A stretch of 7,388 nucleotides of DNA from Hyphomicrobiales bacterium. GTDB lineage: Bacteria; Pseudomonadota; Alphaproteobacteria; Rhizobiales; Xanthobacteraceae. The stretch is from positions 1 through 7,388 of the forward strand of contig JAKFYO010000205.1 in the NCBI GenBank assembly GCA_021730825.1, read 5' to 3'. Shown here in pieces: positions 1 through 7,388 of this stretch; positions within the stretch are counted from its first letter, which is position 1, and every line of letters begins with the position of its first letter. Under the pieces are notes generated by a model. That model saw only the letters and a program-made list of their open reading frames with translations. It did not search any database and was not told the origin of the DNA. Both the position numbers and the translations under genes were made by a program.

Positions 1-3
1 AAG

Positions 4-1194
<1,191 letters not shown>

Positions 1195-1227
1195 TCTCGG
1201 CGTAACCAAGCGAATAACAAACTTTAA

Positions 1228-1240
1228 CGGGGATACCCCG
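1228..1240 (+). promoter_or_regulatory. Small hairpin just before the rpsJ ribosome binding site
   Basis: CGGGG (1228-1232) and CCCCG (1236-1240) form a perfect 5-bp GC stem closed by an ATA loop. The last G of the stem is also the first G of the rpsJ Shine-Dalgarno GGAG (1240-1243), which ends 6 bases before the ATG. The hairpin could modulate rpsJ initiation or act as an RNA-processing or protein-binding site in the tuf–rpsJ spacer. The structure is seen directly; a function is only inferred, and 5 bp in GC-rich DNA can arise by chance. It has no T-tract and is not a terminator. Confidence 0.35.
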
Positions 1241-1249
1241 GAGTAAGCG

Positions 1250-1558
1250 ATGAACGGCCAGAATATTCGAATCCGCCTCAAGGCTTTCGACCACCGCATT
1301 CTCGACACTTCTACGCGCGAGATCGTGGCGACGGCCAAGCGTACGGGCGCGCAAGTGCGCGGTCCGATTCCGCTGCCGACACGGATCGAAAAGTTCACCG
1401 TGAACCGCTCTCCGCACATCGACAAGAAGAGCCGGGAACAGTTCGAAATGCGCACGCATAAGCGTCTTTTGGACATCGTCGACCCGACGCCGCAGACCGT
1501 GGACGCGCTGATGAAGCTCGACCTCGCTGCCGGCGTCGATGTCGAGATCAAGCTCTAA
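1250..1558 (+). CDS. rpsJ: 30S ribosomal protein S10 (NusE)
   Basis: S10 is a head protein of the 30S subunit and, as NusE, also binds NusB and NusG in transcription antitermination. The 102-residue product aligns end to end with the family: [11 protein letters not shown] at 6-16, [16 protein letters not shown] at 30-45, [13 protein letters not shown] at 54-66 and the C-terminal [12 protein letters not shown]. Residue 57, the position linked to tigecycline susceptibility in other bacteria (Val57 in E. coli), is Ile here. The ATG start is supported by GGAG at 1240-1243, six bases upstream. It is the first gene of the S10 block, 55 bases after tuf. I see no convincing sigma-70-like promoter in that spacer, so read-through from tuf is likely. 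The stop lies in a 7-base tandem repeat. Confidence 0.99.
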   Translation: MNGQNIRIRLKAFDHRILDTSTREIVATAKRTGAQVRGPIPLPTRIEKFTVNRSPHIDKKSREQFEMRTHKRLLDIVDPTPQTVDALMKLDLAAGVDVEIKL

Positions 1559-1563
1559 GCTCT
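1550..1563 (+). repeat. 7-base tandem duplication across the rpsJ stop codon
   Basis: AAGCTCT occurs twice in a row (1550-1556 and 1557-1563). The first copy encodes the final Lys-Leu codons and the first base of the TAA stop; the second begins with the last two stop bases and runs into the rpsJ–rplC spacer. It may be a replication-slippage duplication. It changes no coding sequence except possibly by having set the present stop. Confidence 0.6.
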
Positions 1564-1582
1564 AGTAGAACGAGGAAGTCAC

Positions 1583-2341
1583 ATGCGCTCCGGCGTGATT
1601 GCACAGAAATTGGGAATGACCCGCGTCTTTACCGACGCCGGTGAGCATGTCCCCGTGACCGTGCTGAAACTCGAAAACTGCCAGGTCGTCGGCCATCGCA
1701 CGATGGAAAAGAACGGCTATGTCGCGCTCCAGCTCGGCGTCGGTACGCGCCGCGCTTCGCGCGTCTCGAAGGCAATGCGCGGCCATTTTGCCGTCACCAA
1801 GATCGAGCCGAAGCGCAAGCTCGCGGAATTCCGCGTGCCTGCCGACGCTCTGATCCCGGTTGGCGCTGAAATCACCGCGGATCATTTCGTGGTCGGTCAG
1901 TTCGTCGATGTGACGGGCACCTCGATCGGTAAGGGTTTCGCGGGCGGCATGAAGCGCTGGAATTTCCGCGGCCTTCGCGCGACGCACGGCGTTTCGGTTG
2001 CTCACCGCTCGATCGGCGGTACCGGCGGCCGTCAGGACCCGGGCAAGACTTTCAAGAACAAGAAGATGGCAGGCCACATGGGTGACGACACCGTCACCAC
2101 CTTGAACCTTAAGGTTGTGCGCCTGGACGTTGAGAAGGGCCTGCTTCTCATCGAAGGCGCAGTGCCGGGTTCGAAGGGCGGCTGGATCATGGTGCGTGAC
2201 GCCGTGAAGAAGGCGCTTCCGAAGGAAGCGCCGAAGCCGGGCAAATTCCGTCTCGCCGACGAAGCTAACAAGAAGTCCGAAGCGCCTGCGGCTGATGCCG
2301 CTCCCGCTCCGGAGGCCACTGAAGCGAAGGAGGGCGCATAA
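1583..2341 (+). CDS. rplC: 50S ribosomal protein L3
   Basis: L3 binds 23S rRNA early in assembly and sends a long loop towards the peptidyl-transferase centre. The 252-residue product starts [16 protein letters not shown], as alphaproteobacterial L3 does, and carries the core [13 protein letters not shown] at 117-129 and the loop [23 protein letters not shown] at about 145-167. Gln151 sits where the PrmB-methylated glutamine lies in E. coli L3, so methylation is plausible but not shown. Residues from about 210 form a low-complexity Ala/Pro/Glu/Lys-rich tail beyond the E. coli length (about 209 residues); such tails are common in Hyphomicrobiales. The ATG is preceded by CGAGGAAG (1571-1578) at good spacing. 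The stop TAA shares its last base with the rplD start (TAATG), a sign of translational coupling. Confidence 0.99.
   Translation: MRSGVIAQKLGMTRVFTDAGEHVPVTVLKLENCQVVGHRTMEKNGYVALQLGVGTRRASRVSKAMRGHFAVTKIEPKRKLAEFRVPADALIPVGAEITADHFVVGQFVDVTGTSIGKGFAGGMKRWNFRGLRATHGVSVAHRSIGGTGGRQDPGKTFKNKKMAGHMGDDTVTTLNLKVVRLDVEKGLLLIEGAVPGSKGGWIMVRDAVKKALPKEAPKPGKFRLADEANKKSEAPAADAAPAPEATEAKEGA
2327..2334 (+). promoter_or_regulatory. Strong Shine-Dalgarno for rplD inside the rplC end
   Basis: AAGGAGGG contains the full GGAGG core (2329-2333), seven bases before the rplD ATG at 2341. It is among the best anti-16S matches in the window and lies within the last codons of rplC, where it encodes Lys-Glu-Gly. It supports the 2341 start and reinitiation across the TAATG overlap. 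Confidence 0.8.
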
Positions 2342-2961
2342 TGGAACTCTCCGTAATTTCGCTCGACGGCAAAGAGGGCGGCAAGGTCAAGCTGAACGAC
2401 GAGATCTTCGGTCTCGAAGTTCGCAAGGATCTTCTGCATCGCATCGTCAACTGGCAACTCAACAAGCGCCGCGCCGGCACGCACAAGGTGAAGAACCGTG
2501 CGGAAATCTGGCGGACGGGCAAGAAGATGTACGGCCAGAAGGGCACCGGTAATGCCCGTCACGGCTCGGCACGCGTGCCGCAGTTCCGTGGTGGCGGCCG
2601 CGCGTTCGGTCCGGTCGTGCGCTCGCACGAAACCGAAATGCCGAAGAAGCTGCGTCAGCTCGCGCTGAAGCATGCGCTGTCTGCGAAGGCGAAAGAATCG
2701 TCGATCATCGTGCTCACGGAAGCAACGCTGAAAGAGCCGAAGACCAAGATGCTGGTGCAGAATCTCGAGAAGCTCGGCTTCTCGAATGCGCTCTTCATCG
2801 GCGGTGCCGAAATCGACAAGAACTTCGGTCTTGCCGCGCGCAACCTGCACGAAATCGATGTGCTGCCGGTGCAGGGCATCAACGTTTACGACATCATGCG
2901 CCGCCAGAAGCTCGTTCTGACCAAAGCCGCGCTCGACGCACTGGAGGCGCGATTCAAATGA
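2341..2961 (+). CDS. rplD: 50S ribosomal protein L4
   Basis: L4 binds 23S rRNA and lines the peptide exit tunnel; in E. coli it also represses the S10 operon by acting on its leader, which has not been shown for this lineage. The 206-residue product has the globular N-terminus [10 protein letters not shown], the extended tunnel loop at about 45-100 ([21 protein letters not shown] at 65-85 with neighbours), and the C-terminal fold with [20 protein letters not shown]. Lys67 corresponds to E. coli Lys63, whose change gives erythromycin resistance. Gly65 and Asn71 sit where E. coli has Arg61 and Arg67, a less basic loop tip. The start is fixed by a strong Shine-Dalgarno and the 1-base overlap with rplC. 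Its own stop overlaps the rplW start by four bases (ATGA). Confidence 0.99.
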   Translation: MELSVISLDGKEGGKVKLNDEIFGLEVRKDLLHRIVNWQLNKRRAGTHKVKNRAEIWRTGKKMYGQKGTGNARHGSARVPQFRGGGRAFGPVVRSHETEMPKKLRQLALKHALSAKAKESSIIVLTEATLKEPKTKMLVQNLEKLGFSNALFIGGAEIDKNFGLAARNLHEIDVLPVQGINVYDIMRRQKLVLTKAALDALEARFK

Positions 2962-3254
2962 GCACAGAACCGCGCCATTACGACGTGATCCTCTCGCCGG
3001 TCGTGACCGAAAAGGCCACCGCCGCGTCCGAGAACAACAAGGTCGTATTCAAGGTCCGTACCGATGCGACCAAAACCGAAATCAAGAACGCCGTCGAAAA
3101 GCTTTTCGCAGTGAAAGTGACGCGCGTGAATACGTTGATCCGCAAAGGCAAGAACAAGGTGTTCAAAGGCCGCCCTGGCAAGCAGGGCACCGTGAAAAAA
3201 GCGATTGTGACTCTGGCCGAAGGCCAGACAATCGACATCACGACGGGCCTCTGA
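2958..3254 (+). CDS. rplW: 50S ribosomal protein L23
   Basis: L23 sits at the polypeptide exit and is the docking site for trigger factor and the signal recognition particle. The 98-residue product begins with a short variable segment and then [15 protein letters not shown] at 7-21. Glu18 matches the E. coli Glu18 that contacts trigger factor. The remainder, with [21 protein letters not shown] and the basic [19 protein letters not shown] loop, is typical of the family. The ATG at 2958 overlaps the rplD stop as ATGA, and GGAGG at 2943-2947 inside rplD supplies the ribosome binding site, ten bases upstream. Expression is therefore probably coupled to rplD. Confidence 0.99.
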   Translation: MSTEPRHYDVILSPVVTEKATAASENNKVVFKVRTDATKTEIKNAVEKLFAVKVTRVNTLIRKGKNKVFKGRPGKQGTVKKAIVTLAEGQTIDITTGL

Positions 3255-3265
3255 GGTAAAACGTC

Positions 3266-4105
3266 ATGGCACTCAGAACATATAGACCCATTACTCCCGG
3301 CCTTCGGCAGTACGTCAGCGTAGATCGCACCGGCCTGCACAAAGGCAAGCCGGAAAAGAGCCTCACCGTCGGCAAGACGAACACGGGCGCTCGCAACAAT
3401 AACGGCCGCATCACGGTTCGTTTCCGTGGCGGCGGTCACAAGCGTTCGCTGCGTAACGTCGATTTCAAGCGCGCTGTGCGCGATGTCGTCGCGACTGTCG
3501 ACCGGATCGAATACGATCCGAACCGTACCGCCTACATCGCGCTGCTGAAGTACGATAACGGCGAGCTCGCCTATATTCTCGCGCCGCAGCGCGTGAACGC
3601 AGGCGATAAGCTGATTGCCGGCGAACAGGTCGACGTGAAGCCGGGCAATGCGATGCCGCTCGAAAATATGCCGGTCGGTACGATCGTGCACAACATCGAG
3701 CTGAAGATCGGCAAGGGCGGTCAGATCGCCCGTTCCGCCGGCACCTACGCCCAGATCGTCGGCCGCGACCAAGGCTACTGCATCGTGCGTCTGCACTCTG
3801 GCGAACAGCGCCTCGTACATGGCCGCTGCTTTGCGACTGTCGGCGCGGTGTCGAACCCCGATCACATGAATACCTCGATCGGCAAAGCCGGCCGCAACAT
3901 CTGGAAGGGCAAGAAGCCCAGCGTCCGTGGTGTCGCGATGAACCCGGTCGATCACCCGCATGGCGGCGGCGAAGGCCGTACCTCGGGCGGCCGTCATCCG
4001 GTCACGCCGTGGGGCTTCCCCACCAAGGGTAAGAAGACGCGCAAGAACAAGCGCACCAACAAATTCATCATTGCGAACCGCCACGCGCGGAAGAAGAAGG
4101 CGTAA
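3266..4105 (+). CDS. rplB: 50S ribosomal protein L2
   Basis: L2 is a primary 23S rRNA-binding protein needed for subunit association and for peptidyl-transferase activity. The 279-residue product is close to usual length. The N-terminal OB-like part holds [20 protein letters not shown] at 41-60; the SH3-like part holds [15 protein letters not shown] at 154-168; the C-terminal part holds [14 protein letters not shown] at 225-238. His230 corresponds to the conserved E. coli His229 implicated in catalysis and assembly. The tail is very basic ([13 protein letters not shown], then HARKKKA). It starts 11 bases after rplW, with GAGG at 3253-3256 overlapping the rplW stop as the likely ribosome binding site. 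[12 protein letters not shown] is the expected alphaproteobacterial N-terminus. Confidence 0.99.
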   Translation: MALRTYRPITPGLRQYVSVDRTGLHKGKPEKSLTVGKTNTGARNNNGRITVRFRGGGHKRSLRNVDFKRAVRDVVATVDRIEYDPNRTAYIALLKYDNGELAYILAPQRVNAGDKLIAGEQVDVKPGNAMPLENMPVGTIVHNIELKIGKGGQIARSAGTYAQIVGRDQGYCIVRLHSGEQRLVHGRCFATVGAVSNPDHMNTSIGKAGRNIWKGKKPSVRGVAMNPVDHPHGGGEGRTSGGRHPVTPWGFPTKGKKTRKNKRTNKFIIANRHARKKKA

Positions 4106-4108
4106 CCG

Positions 4109-4396
4109 ATGGCCCGTTCAATTTGGAAAGGTCCGTTCGTCGACGGTTATCTGCTCAAGAAGGCAGATGCCGCGCGCTCGTCCGGACGTTCGGATGTGAT
4201 CAAGATCTGGAGCCGCCGCTCTACGATCCTGCCGCAGTTCGTCGGTCTGACTTTCGGCGTTTACAACGGCCAGAAGCACATTCCGGTTTACGTCTCCGAA
4301 GAAATGGTGGGTCACAAGTTCGGCGAGTTCTCGCCGACCCGCACGTTCACCGGTCACACCGCCGCCGACAAAAAAGCCAAGAAGCCGTCGGCGTAA
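4109..4396 (+). CDS. rpsS: 30S ribosomal protein S19
   Basis: S19 lies in the head of the 30S subunit with S13, close to the A-site tRNA and the B1a intersubunit bridge. The 95-residue product is full length: [18 protein letters not shown] at the start, [16 protein letters not shown] in the middle (31-46), and [24 protein letters not shown] at about 57-80. The C-terminus ends in a Lys-rich stretch. It begins three bases after the rplB stop, with GAAGG (4096-4100) in the rplB tail as the probable ribosome binding site. The close spacing suggests coupling to rplB. Confidence 0.99.
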   Translation: MARSIWKGPFVDGYLLKKADAARSSGRSDVIKIWSRRSTILPQFVGLTFGVYNGQKHIPVYVSEEMVGHKFGEFSPTRTFTGHTAADKKAKKPSA

Positions 4397-4408
4397 TCGA
4401 GAAGCATC

Positions 4409-4834
4409 ATGGGCAAGCCATCACGCAAAAGAGTTCTGAAGGATAACGAGGCGAAGGCCATCGCGCGCAATCTGCGCGTGAGCCCGCGCAAGCTCGACCT
4501 CGTCGCGGGTCTGATCCGCGGCAAGAAGGTCGGGATGGCGCTTGCCGATCTTACCTTCTCGAAGAAGCGTATCGCGAAGGACGTCAAGAAGTGTCTCGAT
4601 AGCGCGATCGCGAATGCCGAAAACAACCATCAGCTTGATGTCGACCAGCTCGTCGTCGCCGAGGCCTATATCGGCAAGGCGCTGACCATGCACCGCTTCA
4701 CGTCGCGCGGCCGCGGCCGCTCGTCGCCGATCGAAAAGCCGTTCTCCTCGATCACGATTGTCGTTCGTGAAAAGGAAGCAGAGGCTCCGAAGAAAAAGTC
4801 GAAACCCAAAGCTGAAGCGAAAGCGAGCGCCTGA
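4409..4834 (+). CDS. rplV: 50S ribosomal protein L22
   Basis: L22 binds several 23S rRNA domains and its long beta-hairpin lines the exit tunnel beside L4. The 141-residue product shows the alphaproteobacterial start [20 protein letters not shown], then [20 protein letters not shown] at 23-42, [15 protein letters not shown] at 60-74, the hairpin around [30 protein letters not shown], and a Lys/Ala-rich tail (from about 122) that is longer than in E. coli L22 (110 residues). The spacer from rpsS is 12 bases and has only a weak GAGAAG element (4399-4404). The TGA stop shares its final A with the rpsC ATG (TGATG). Confidence 0.98.
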   Translation: MGKPSRKRVLKDNEAKAIARNLRVSPRKLDLVAGLIRGKKVGMALADLTFSKKRIAKDVKKCLDSAIANAENNHQLDVDQLVVAEAYIGKALTMHRFTSRGRGRSSPIEKPFSSITIVVREKEAEAPKKKSKPKAEAKASA

Positions 4835-5535
4835 TGGGACAGAAAGTTAATCCGACCGGACTCCGGCTCGGCATCAACCGCACCTGGGACTCGCGCTGGT
4901 TCGCTCGCAAGAACGAATACGGCAAGCTCCTGCACGAAGACATCAAGATCCGCGACTTCCTGATGAAGCAGCTGAAGCAGGCTGCCGTCGCGCGTATCGT
5001 GATCGAGCGCCCCCACAAGAAGTGCCGCGTGACCATTCACTCGGGCCGTCCGGGCGTCGTCATCGGCAAGAAGGGCGCGGACATCGACAAGCTGCGCAAG
5101 CAGATTTCGAAGATGACGGACTCGGAAGTCATCATCAACATCCTCGAAATCCGTAAGCCGGAAATCGACGCGTTCCTGGTCGCCGACTCCATTGCGCAGC
5201 AGCTCGAGCGCCGCGTTGCGTATCGCCGCGCCATGAAGCGCGCGGTGCAATCCGCGATCCGTCTCGGCGCCGAAGGCATCCGCATCAACTGCTCCGGCCG
5301 TCTCGGCGGCAACGAAATCGCGCGCGTGGAATGGTATCGCGAAGGCCGCGTGCCGCTTCATACGCTCCGTGCCGATGTCGATTACGGCACCGCTACCGCG
5401 TTCACCACTTACGGTACTTGCGGCGTGAAGGTCTGGATCTTCAAGGGCGAGATCCTTGAGCACGACCCGATGGCGCAGGACAAGAAGCTTGCTGACGGCG
5501 ACGGTGGACGTCCGCGCCGCGAGCAGGCCGCTTAA
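4834..5535 (+). CDS. rpsC: 30S ribosomal protein S3
   Basis: S3 forms part of the mRNA entry channel and contributes to the ribosome's mRNA helicase activity with S4 and S5. The 233-residue product is full length. It begins [13 protein letters not shown], has a type II KH domain with the GKKG loop at 78-81, and carries Arg131, Arg132 and Lys135, the same residues and numbers as in the E. coli helicase site. The C-terminal domain includes [23 protein letters not shown] and the short charged tail ends in REQAA. The ATG overlaps the rplV stop by one base. No GGAG-like element is visible in the 20 bases before the start, so initiation probably depends on ribosomes terminating at rplV. Confidence 0.99.
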   Translation: MGQKVNPTGLRLGINRTWDSRWFARKNEYGKLLHEDIKIRDFLMKQLKQAAVARIVIERPHKKCRVTIHSGRPGVVIGKKGADIDKLRKQISKMTDSEVIINILEIRKPEIDAFLVADSIAQQLERRVAYRRAMKRAVQSAIRLGAEGIRINCSGRLGGNEIARVEWYREGRVPLHTLRADVDYGTATAFTTYGTCGVKVWIFKGEILEHDPMAQDKKLADGDGGRPRREQAA

Positions 5536-5559
5536 GCAGGAATAAAAAGAGTAACGATC

Positions 5560-5970
5560 ATGCTGCAACCCAAGCGCACCAAATTCCGCAAGCAATTCAA
5601 GGGCCGCATCCGCGGTACTGCGAAGGGCGGGACCATGCTCGCTTTCGGCGAGTACGGCTTGAAGGCGCTCGAACCGGAACGCGTCACCGCGCGCCAGATC
5701 GAGGCTGCCCGCCGCGCCATGACCCGTCACATGAAGCGTGCGGGCCGCGTGTGGATCAACGTATTCCCGGATATTCCGATATCGAAGAAGCCGACCGAAG
5801 TCCGCATGGGCAAAGGTAAAGGCCAGCCGGAATTCTGGGCGGCACGCATCAAGCCGGGCCGCATCATGTTCGAGCTCGACGGTGTCGATGAGCCGACCGC
5901 GCGCGAAGCGCTGCGTCTGGCCGCCGCCAAGCTTCCGATCAAAACCCGTTTCGTCACGCGAATTCAGTAA
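5560..5970 (+). CDS. rplP: 50S ribosomal protein L16
   Basis: L16 is a late-assembling 50S protein that helps position tRNA in the A site. The 136-residue product matches the family throughout: [16 protein letters not shown] at the start, [14 protein letters not shown] at 43-56, [13 protein letters not shown] at 81-93, and [16 protein letters not shown] at the end. Arg82 corresponds to E. coli Arg81, the residue hydroxylated by the RoxA (YcfD) oxygenase; modification here is unknown. A 24-base A-rich spacer separates it from rpsC, with AGGA (5538-5541) rather distant and a weak AAGAG (5547-5551) nearer the ATG. MLQPK fixes the start. Confidence 0.99.
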   Translation: MLQPKRTKFRKQFKGRIRGTAKGGTMLAFGEYGLKALEPERVTARQIEAARRAMTRHMKRAGRVWINVFPDIPISKKPTEVRMGKGKGQPEFWAARIKPGRIMFELDGVDEPTAREALRLAAAKLPIKTRFVTRIQ

Positions 5971-5982
5971 GGGAGAAACAAG

Positions 5983-6192
5983 ATGAAAGTCGAAGACGTT
6001 CGTCAGCTCACTCCCGACCAGCTCATCGAGAAAATCTCGGAGCTGAAGAAGGAACAGTTCAACCTTCGCTTCCAGAAAGCGACGGGCCAGTTGGAAAACA
6101 CCTCGCGGGTGCGGCAGGTGCGGCGCGACATTGCGCGCCTCTCGACCGTTGCCAGCGAAAAGCGCGCCGCCGGCGCCAAGAAGGGCAAGTAA
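5983..6192 (+). CDS. rpmC: 50S ribosomal protein L29
   Basis: L29 is a small helical-hairpin protein next to L23 at the tunnel exit. The 69-residue product has the two expected helices: [20 protein letters not shown] at 9-28, and a second helix over [20 protein letters not shown] at about 42-61, joined by [13 protein letters not shown]. The basic tail ends GAKKGK. AAGGGAG (5969-5975), overlapping the rplP stop, provides a good ribosome binding site seven bases before the ATG. Only one base separates its TAA stop from the rpsQ start. Confidence 0.99.
   Translation: MKVEDVRQLTPDQLIEKISELKKEQFNLRFQKATGQLENTSRVRQVRRDIARLSTVASEKRAAGAKKGK
6178..6185 (+). promoter_or_regulatory. Shine-Dalgarno that sets the rpsQ start
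   Basis: AAGAAGGG inside the last codons of rpmC ends eight bases before the ATG at 6194. It supports that ATG over the in-frame upstream ATG at 6131, which would add 21 residues from a frame lying wholly within rpmC and unlike any S17. Confidence 0.6.
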
Positions 6193-6193
6193 G

Positions 6194-6433
6194 ATGCCGA
6201 AGCGCGTATTGCAAGGCACCGTAGTCAGCGACAAGCAGGACAAGACCGTCGTCGTCCTGGTCGAGCGCCGCTACACCCATCCGCTTTTGAAGAAGACCGT
6301 GCGCCGTTCGAAGAAATTCCACGCGCATGACGAGAGCAACAAATACAAGATCGGCGATCAGGTTTCGATTTCCGAGCACAAGCCGATTTCGAAGCTGAAG
6401 CGCTGGATCGTTGTCGAAAACGAAAAAGCCTGA
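6194..6433 (+). CDS. rpsQ: 30S ribosomal protein S17
   Basis: S17 is a primary 16S rRNA-binding protein with an OB fold. The reading frame is open from 6131, but the true start is the ATG at 6194: it gives [19 protein letters not shown], the family N-terminus, and a 79-residue protein of normal size. Family features are [23 protein letters not shown] at about 25-47, [18 protein letters not shown] at about 54-71, and the final VVENEKA. It begins one base after the rpmC stop with AAGAAGGG as ribosome binding site. It is the last gene of the S10 block as defined in E. coli, and a 47-base spacer follows. Confidence 0.98.
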   Translation: MPKRVLQGTVVSDKQDKTVVVLVERRYTHPLLKKTVRRSKKFHAHDESNKYKIGDQVSISEHKPISKLKRWIVVENEKA

Positions 6434-6443
6434 ACTGAGACAT

Positions 6444-6480
6444 CCGCGGAAGCGGCGAAGAAAAGAATAAAGGTGCCTTT
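6444..6480 (+). promoter_or_regulatory. Possible leader elements before rplN
   Basis: The rpsQ–rplN spacer (6434-6480) holds two small symmetric elements. CCGC (6444-6447) and GCGG (6452-6455) pair around a GGAA tetraloop, which fits the GNRA class. AAAGG (6469-6473) and CCTTT (6476-6480) form a palindrome that contains the Shine-Dalgarno AAGGTG (6470-6475) and touches the rplN ATG at 6481. In E. coli the spc operon starts at this gene. No convincing -35/-10 pair is visible. The symmetry is seen directly; any regulatory role is inference. Confidence 0.3.
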
Positions 6481-6849
6481 ATGATTCAGATGCAAACAAA
6501 TCTCGACGTCGCTGATAATTCCGGCGCGCGCCGTGTCATGTGCATCAAGGTGCTGGGCGGCTCCAAGCGCAAATACGCGACGGTCGGCGACGTTATCGTC
6601 GTCTCGATCAAGGAAGCGATTCCGCGCGGTAAGGTGAAGAAGGGCGAAGTGATGAAGGCCGTGGTCGTGCGCATCCGCAAGGATCTGCGCCGCGCCGACG
6701 GTTCGGTTATCCGCTTCGACCGCAACGCTGCCGTCCTCATCAACAACCAGATGGAGCCGGTCGGCACGCGTATCTTCGGACCGGTGCCGCGCGAACTCCG
6801 CGCCAAGAACCACATGAAGATCATTTCGCTCGCCCCGGAGGTGCTGTGA
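6481..6849 (+). CDS. rplN: 50S ribosomal protein L14
   Basis: L14 binds 23S rRNA near the factor-binding region, forms bridge B8 with the 30S subunit, and is the target of the silencing factor RsfS. The 122-residue product has the standard length and is strongly conserved: [20 protein letters not shown] at 1-20, [22 protein letters not shown] at about 43-64, [19 protein letters not shown] at about 71-89, [12 protein letters not shown], and the C-terminal [11 protein letters not shown]. The ATG follows AAGGTG (6470-6475) by five bases. The stop TGA shares its A with the rplX start. Confidence 0.99.
   Translation: MIQMQTNLDVADNSGARRVMCIKVLGGSKRKYATVGDVIVVSIKEAIPRGKVKKGEVMKAVVVRIRKDLRRADGSVIRFDRNAAVLINNQMEPVGTRIFGPVPRELRAKNHMKIISLAPEVL
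6837..6843 (+). promoter_or_regulatory. Shine-Dalgarno that sets the rplX start
   Basis: GGAGGTG in the last codons of rplN leaves five bases before the ATG at 6849 but only two before the in-frame GTG at 6846. This favours the ATG and the TGATG overlap. Confidence 0.75.
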
Positions 6850-7166
6850 TGTCCGCGAAGATCCGCAAGGGCGACAAAGTCATCGTGCTCACCGGCCGCG
6901 ACAAGGGTAAGTCGGGCGAGGTGATCGAGGTGCGTCCGGTTGAAGCGCGTGCGCTCGTGCGCGGCATCAATATCGTGCGCCGCCATCAGCGTCAGACACC
7001 GCAGAACCAGGGCGGAATCATTTCGAAGGAAGCGCCGATTCACATCTCGAATCTCGCGCTTGCCGATCCGAAAGAACCGAAGAAGGCGACCCGTGTCGGC
7101 TTCAAAGAAGTAAAGGGCGAGAAAGTGCGCGTAGCGCGCCGCTCGGGAGAGACGATCGATGGCTGA
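6849..7166 (+). CDS. rplX: 50S ribosomal protein L24
   Basis: L24 is one of the two assembly-initiator proteins of the 50S subunit and lies near the tunnel exit. The 105-residue product has the KOW motif at the N-terminus ([20 protein letters not shown] at 4-23, followed by VIEV), then [20 protein letters not shown] at about 33-52 and [17 protein letters not shown] at about 55-71. An in-frame GTG one codon earlier (6846) is possible, but ATG with the GGAGGTG element fits better and gives [10 protein letters not shown]. It overlaps rplN by one base and rplE by eight bases. Confidence 0.98.
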   Translation: MSAKIRKGDKVIVLTGRDKGKSGEVIEVRPVEARALVRGINIVRRHQRQTPQNQGGIISKEAPIHISNLALADPKEPKKATRVGFKEVKGEKVRVARRSGETIDG

Positions 7167-7388
7167 GAAAAGCTACATTCCGCGCCTGAAGGCGCAGTTC
7201 GACAAGGACATCCGTCCGAAGCTCGTCGAGCAGTTCGGGTATTCGAACTCGTTCGCAGTGCCGCGCGTCGACAAGGTCGTTTTGAACATGGGCGTGGGCG
7301 AAGGTGCCGGCGACCAGAAGAAGGTGACTGCAGCCGCCAACGATCTGACTGCGATTGCCGGCCAGAAGGCGATCATCACCAAGTCGCG
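7159..7388 (+). CDS. rplE: 50S ribosomal protein L5, N-terminal part, cut by window end
   Basis: L5 binds 5S rRNA and forms part of the central protuberance, contacting the P-site tRNA and S13. The window holds 76 complete codons of a family that usually has about 180 residues. The translation starts [20 protein letters not shown], then [20 protein letters not shown] at 25-44, [12 protein letters not shown] at 45-56, and [12 protein letters not shown] at the edge, all matching L5. The ATG at 7159 is preceded by GGGAGAG (7145-7151) and overlaps the end of rplX by eight bases in another frame. There is no frameshift or internal stop; the gene simply continues beyond 7388. Confidence 0.97.
   Translation, partial: MAEKSYIPRLKAQFDKDIRPKLVEQFGYSNSFAVPRVDKVVLNMGVGEGAGDQKKVTAAANDLTAIAGQKAIITKS

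Noticed and set aside
2032..2850. A 272-codon minus-strand open frame across the rplC/rplD junction
   Set aside because: Same explanation: it is antisense to conserved coding sequence and lacks any recognisable motif.
2978..4084. A 368-codon open frame on the minus strand opposite rplW and rplB
   Set aside because: It is a shadow of strongly conserved genes in a GC-rich genome, with no family resemblance.
6131..6193. N-terminal extension of S17 from an upstream in-frame ATG
   Set aside because: The extra 21 residues fall inside rpmC in another frame, and the family N-terminus begins at the ATG at 6194, which has its own ribosome binding site.
4666..6243. A 525-codon open frame on the minus strand opposite rplV, rpsC, rplP and rpmC
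   Set aside because: It runs antisense to four certain r-protein genes. GC-rich third positions remove stops on the opposite strand, and the translation shows no recognisable domain.
6411..6440. TTGTCG near 6411 as a -35 element for a spc-operon promoter
   Set aside because: No matching -10 hexamer occurs at suitable spacing, and the site is within rpsQ coding sequence.

Overview
This window is a stretch of the tuf–S10–spc ribosomal-protein cluster from a GC-rich bacterium. All 14 genes lie on the + strand: tuf (EF-Tu), rpsJ (S10), rplC (L3), rplD (L4), rplW (L23), rplB (L2), rpsS (S19), rplV (L22), rpsC (S3), rplP (L16), rpmC (L29), rpsQ (S17), rplN (L14), rplX (L24), and then the first third of rplE (L5), which makes a fifteenth, partial gene cut by the window end. 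Protein style points to an alphaproteobacterium, most likely Hyphomicrobiales (Rhizobiales): a 396-residue EF-Tu, an S10 starting [10 protein letters not shown], an L3 with an Ala/Glu/Pro-rich tail, and an L22 starting MGKP. Genus cannot be fixed from the sequence alone.

Layout. Bases 1-1194 hold tuf, whose ribosome binding site lies outside the window. A 55-base spacer with a small hairpin leads to rpsJ. From 1250 to 6433 the S10 block runs with spacers of at most 24 bases and several stop/start overlaps: rplC/rplD (1 base), rplD/rplW (4 bases) and rplV/rpsC (1 base). A 47-base spacer at 6434-6480 is the only other sizeable gap. It falls where the spc operon begins in E. coli (rplN). After it, rplN/rplX overlap by 1 base and rplX/rplE by 8 bases. 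No stretch of 300 bases lacks a gene, and I see no tRNA, rRNA, insertion sequence, CRISPR array, convincing promoter or rho-independent terminator.

Together the genes supply large-subunit proteins (L2, L3, L4, L14, L16, L22, L23, L24, L29, L5), small-subunit proteins (S3, S10, S17, S19) and the elongation factor that delivers aminoacyl-tRNA to the ribosome. The tight packing suggests one long transcript with translational coupling. This is a conserved housekeeping region and I found no sign of a new biological system. The findings below are small: possible leader structures before rpsJ and rplN, a start without a visible Shine-Dalgarno (rpsC), a 7-base tandem duplication at the rpsJ stop, and modest protein variations.
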